The position numbers and the translations under genes are program-made. From contig NZ_JAKKFD010000077.1 in the NCBI RefSeq assembly GCF_022229005.1, positions 1 through 64,000 of the forward strand: DNA of 64,000 nt. Direction: 5' to 3'. Source of the DNA: Micromonospora trifolii. GTDB taxonomy: Bacteria > Actinomycetota > Actinomycetes > Mycobacteriales > Micromonosporaceae. Below are positions 63,504 through 64,000 of the stretch, piece by piece. The notes under the pieces are model-generated. The model was given only the letters and a program-made list of their open reading frames with translations. It was not told the origin of the DNA and made no database searches. Each line of letters begins with the position of its first letter. Positions within the stretch are counted from its first letter, which is position 1.

Positions 63504-64000
63504 TTATCTCGACGAAGAACGCGTTGCCGAGACCGCCACGGCGAGCAGGATGATGCCGCCCTGGACGGTCGACCTGAGGGCGCCGGAGACGCCGTAGAAA
63601 TTCATGAGGGCGAACAGCAGTTCGAGGGTCAGCGCGCCGAGCATCGCCCCGACGACCGCGCCGCGACCCCCGCCGAGCGCCACCCCACCGAGGACGACAG
63701 CGGTGATCGCGCCGAACTCCAGGCCGGCACCGGCCTGGAACGACACGCCGCTGTAGCCGCCCAGGAGGATCGCCGCCACCGCCGCCGCGAGCCCGCTGAG
63801 GATGAAGGCGAAGGTCCGGGTACGCCAGACGCGGACGCCGCTCAGCTCCGCGGTGCGTGGGTTGTCGCCGACGGCGACCAGCGTCCGGCCGAAGTCGGAG
63901 CGCATCAGCAGCACGGCCGCGACCGCCAGGACCACAAGGACCAGCAGCGCGTACGGCACGCGGCCCAGCAGCGGCACGTCCTCGAAGGCCCGCCGGCCGA
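63504..64000 (-). CDS. RbsC-like sugar ABC permease, 5' end outside window
   Basis: The visible C-terminal 165 residues include hydrophobic spans (YALLVLVVLAVAAVLLM, FILSGLAAAVAAILLGGY) and the family motif GAITAVVLGGVALGGGRGAVVGA, as in ribose/xylose-type permeases. Its frame stays open to the window edge (GRRAFEDVPLL at the visible start). It lies 13 nt upstream of the binding-protein gene. The rest of the operon, including an ATPase, should be to the right. Confidence 0.92.
   Translation of the reverse strand, partial: GRRAFEDVPLLGRVPYALLVLVVLAVAAVLLMRSDFGRTLVAVGDNPRTAELSGVRVWRTRTFAFILSGLAAAVAAILLGGYSGVSFQAGAGLEFGAITAVVLGGVALGGGRGAVVGAMLGALTLELLFALMNFYGVSGALRSTVQGGIILLAVAVSATRSSSR

Noticed and set aside
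59223-63553. Two long plus-strand frames opposite the beta-helix, epimerase and binding-protein genes
   Set aside because: Antisense shadows of high-GC genes; low complexity and no domain or start signals.

Overview
The window looks like chromosome from a high-GC actinomycete, most likely a Micromonospora-type member of the Micromonosporaceae. This rests on the very high GC, frequent GTG starts, many secreted plant-polysaccharide hydrolases with RICIN (CBM13) modules, Ni-superoxide dismutase, deazaflavin/F420-type oxidoreductases and a mycothiol-type LmbE deacetylase. No phage, transposon, CRISPR array, rRNA or tRNA gene was found.

Layout. 1-9,740 (minus strand): an L-arabinose operon araB-araD-(YtfQ-like binding protein)-(YtfR-like double ATPase)-(YtfT-like permease)-(YjfF-like permease)-araA, ended by a strong hairpin, then the start of a secreted RICIN protein that runs off the left edge. 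A 14-bp LacI-type palindrome (consensus near TGTTAKCGMTAACA) lies in the promoters of araB, of the RICIN gene and of a GH43 gene at 52.1 kb. 10.4-15.2 kb: a ribbon-helix-helix regulator, DUF4097 and DrrAB-like ABC exporter operon, then a FUSC-type membrane protein. 15.3-24.5 kb: housekeeping and accessory genes, including a sortase-anchored collagen-like surface protein with a DUF3494 domain and an RtcB-PrfH RNA-repair/ribosome-rescue pair. 24.6-31 kb: LmbE deacetylase, GH10 xylanase with GAAA/TTTC operators, ArsR regulator, argS with a possible arginine-rich leader, a lipoprotein and a Ddn-like nitroreductase. 31-41.6 kb: ABC exporter, MarR regulator with two operators and a flavin oxidoreductase operon, GNAT/TPR pair, a divergent inositol-monophosphatase-like gene, and sodN behind a SoxR-like promoter, followed by a non-canonical radical SAM gene. 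41.7-64 kb: polysaccharide utilisation, comprising a PL1 pectate lyase, a secreted esterase, two GH43 enzymes sharing a C-terminal module, a WxL/DUF916-like surface pair, a CUT1 sugar ABC operon with its divergent LacI regulator, a GH32-like glycosidase, and a second sugar operon (RbsC-like permease, binding protein, epimerase, RICIN beta-helix protein).

How it fits together. Secreted GH10, GH43, PL1, beta-helix and esterase proteins would release pentose oligomers and monomers from xylan, arabinan and pectin. At least three sugar importers bring products in, and araBAD converts L-arabinose to D-xylulose 5-phosphate. Two separate LacI operator types tie distant genes together: the araB/RICIN/GH43 set, whose regulator is outside the window, and a 27-bp promoter-operator block repeated exactly upstream of the esterase (43.6 kb) and the CUT1 operon (56.7 kb), with a variant before the GH32-like gene. 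The points most worth follow-up are the RtcB-PrfH pair, the SoxR-like box before sodN with its unusual radical SAM neighbour, the 27-bp module, and the WxL-like pair linked to GH43 enzymes.
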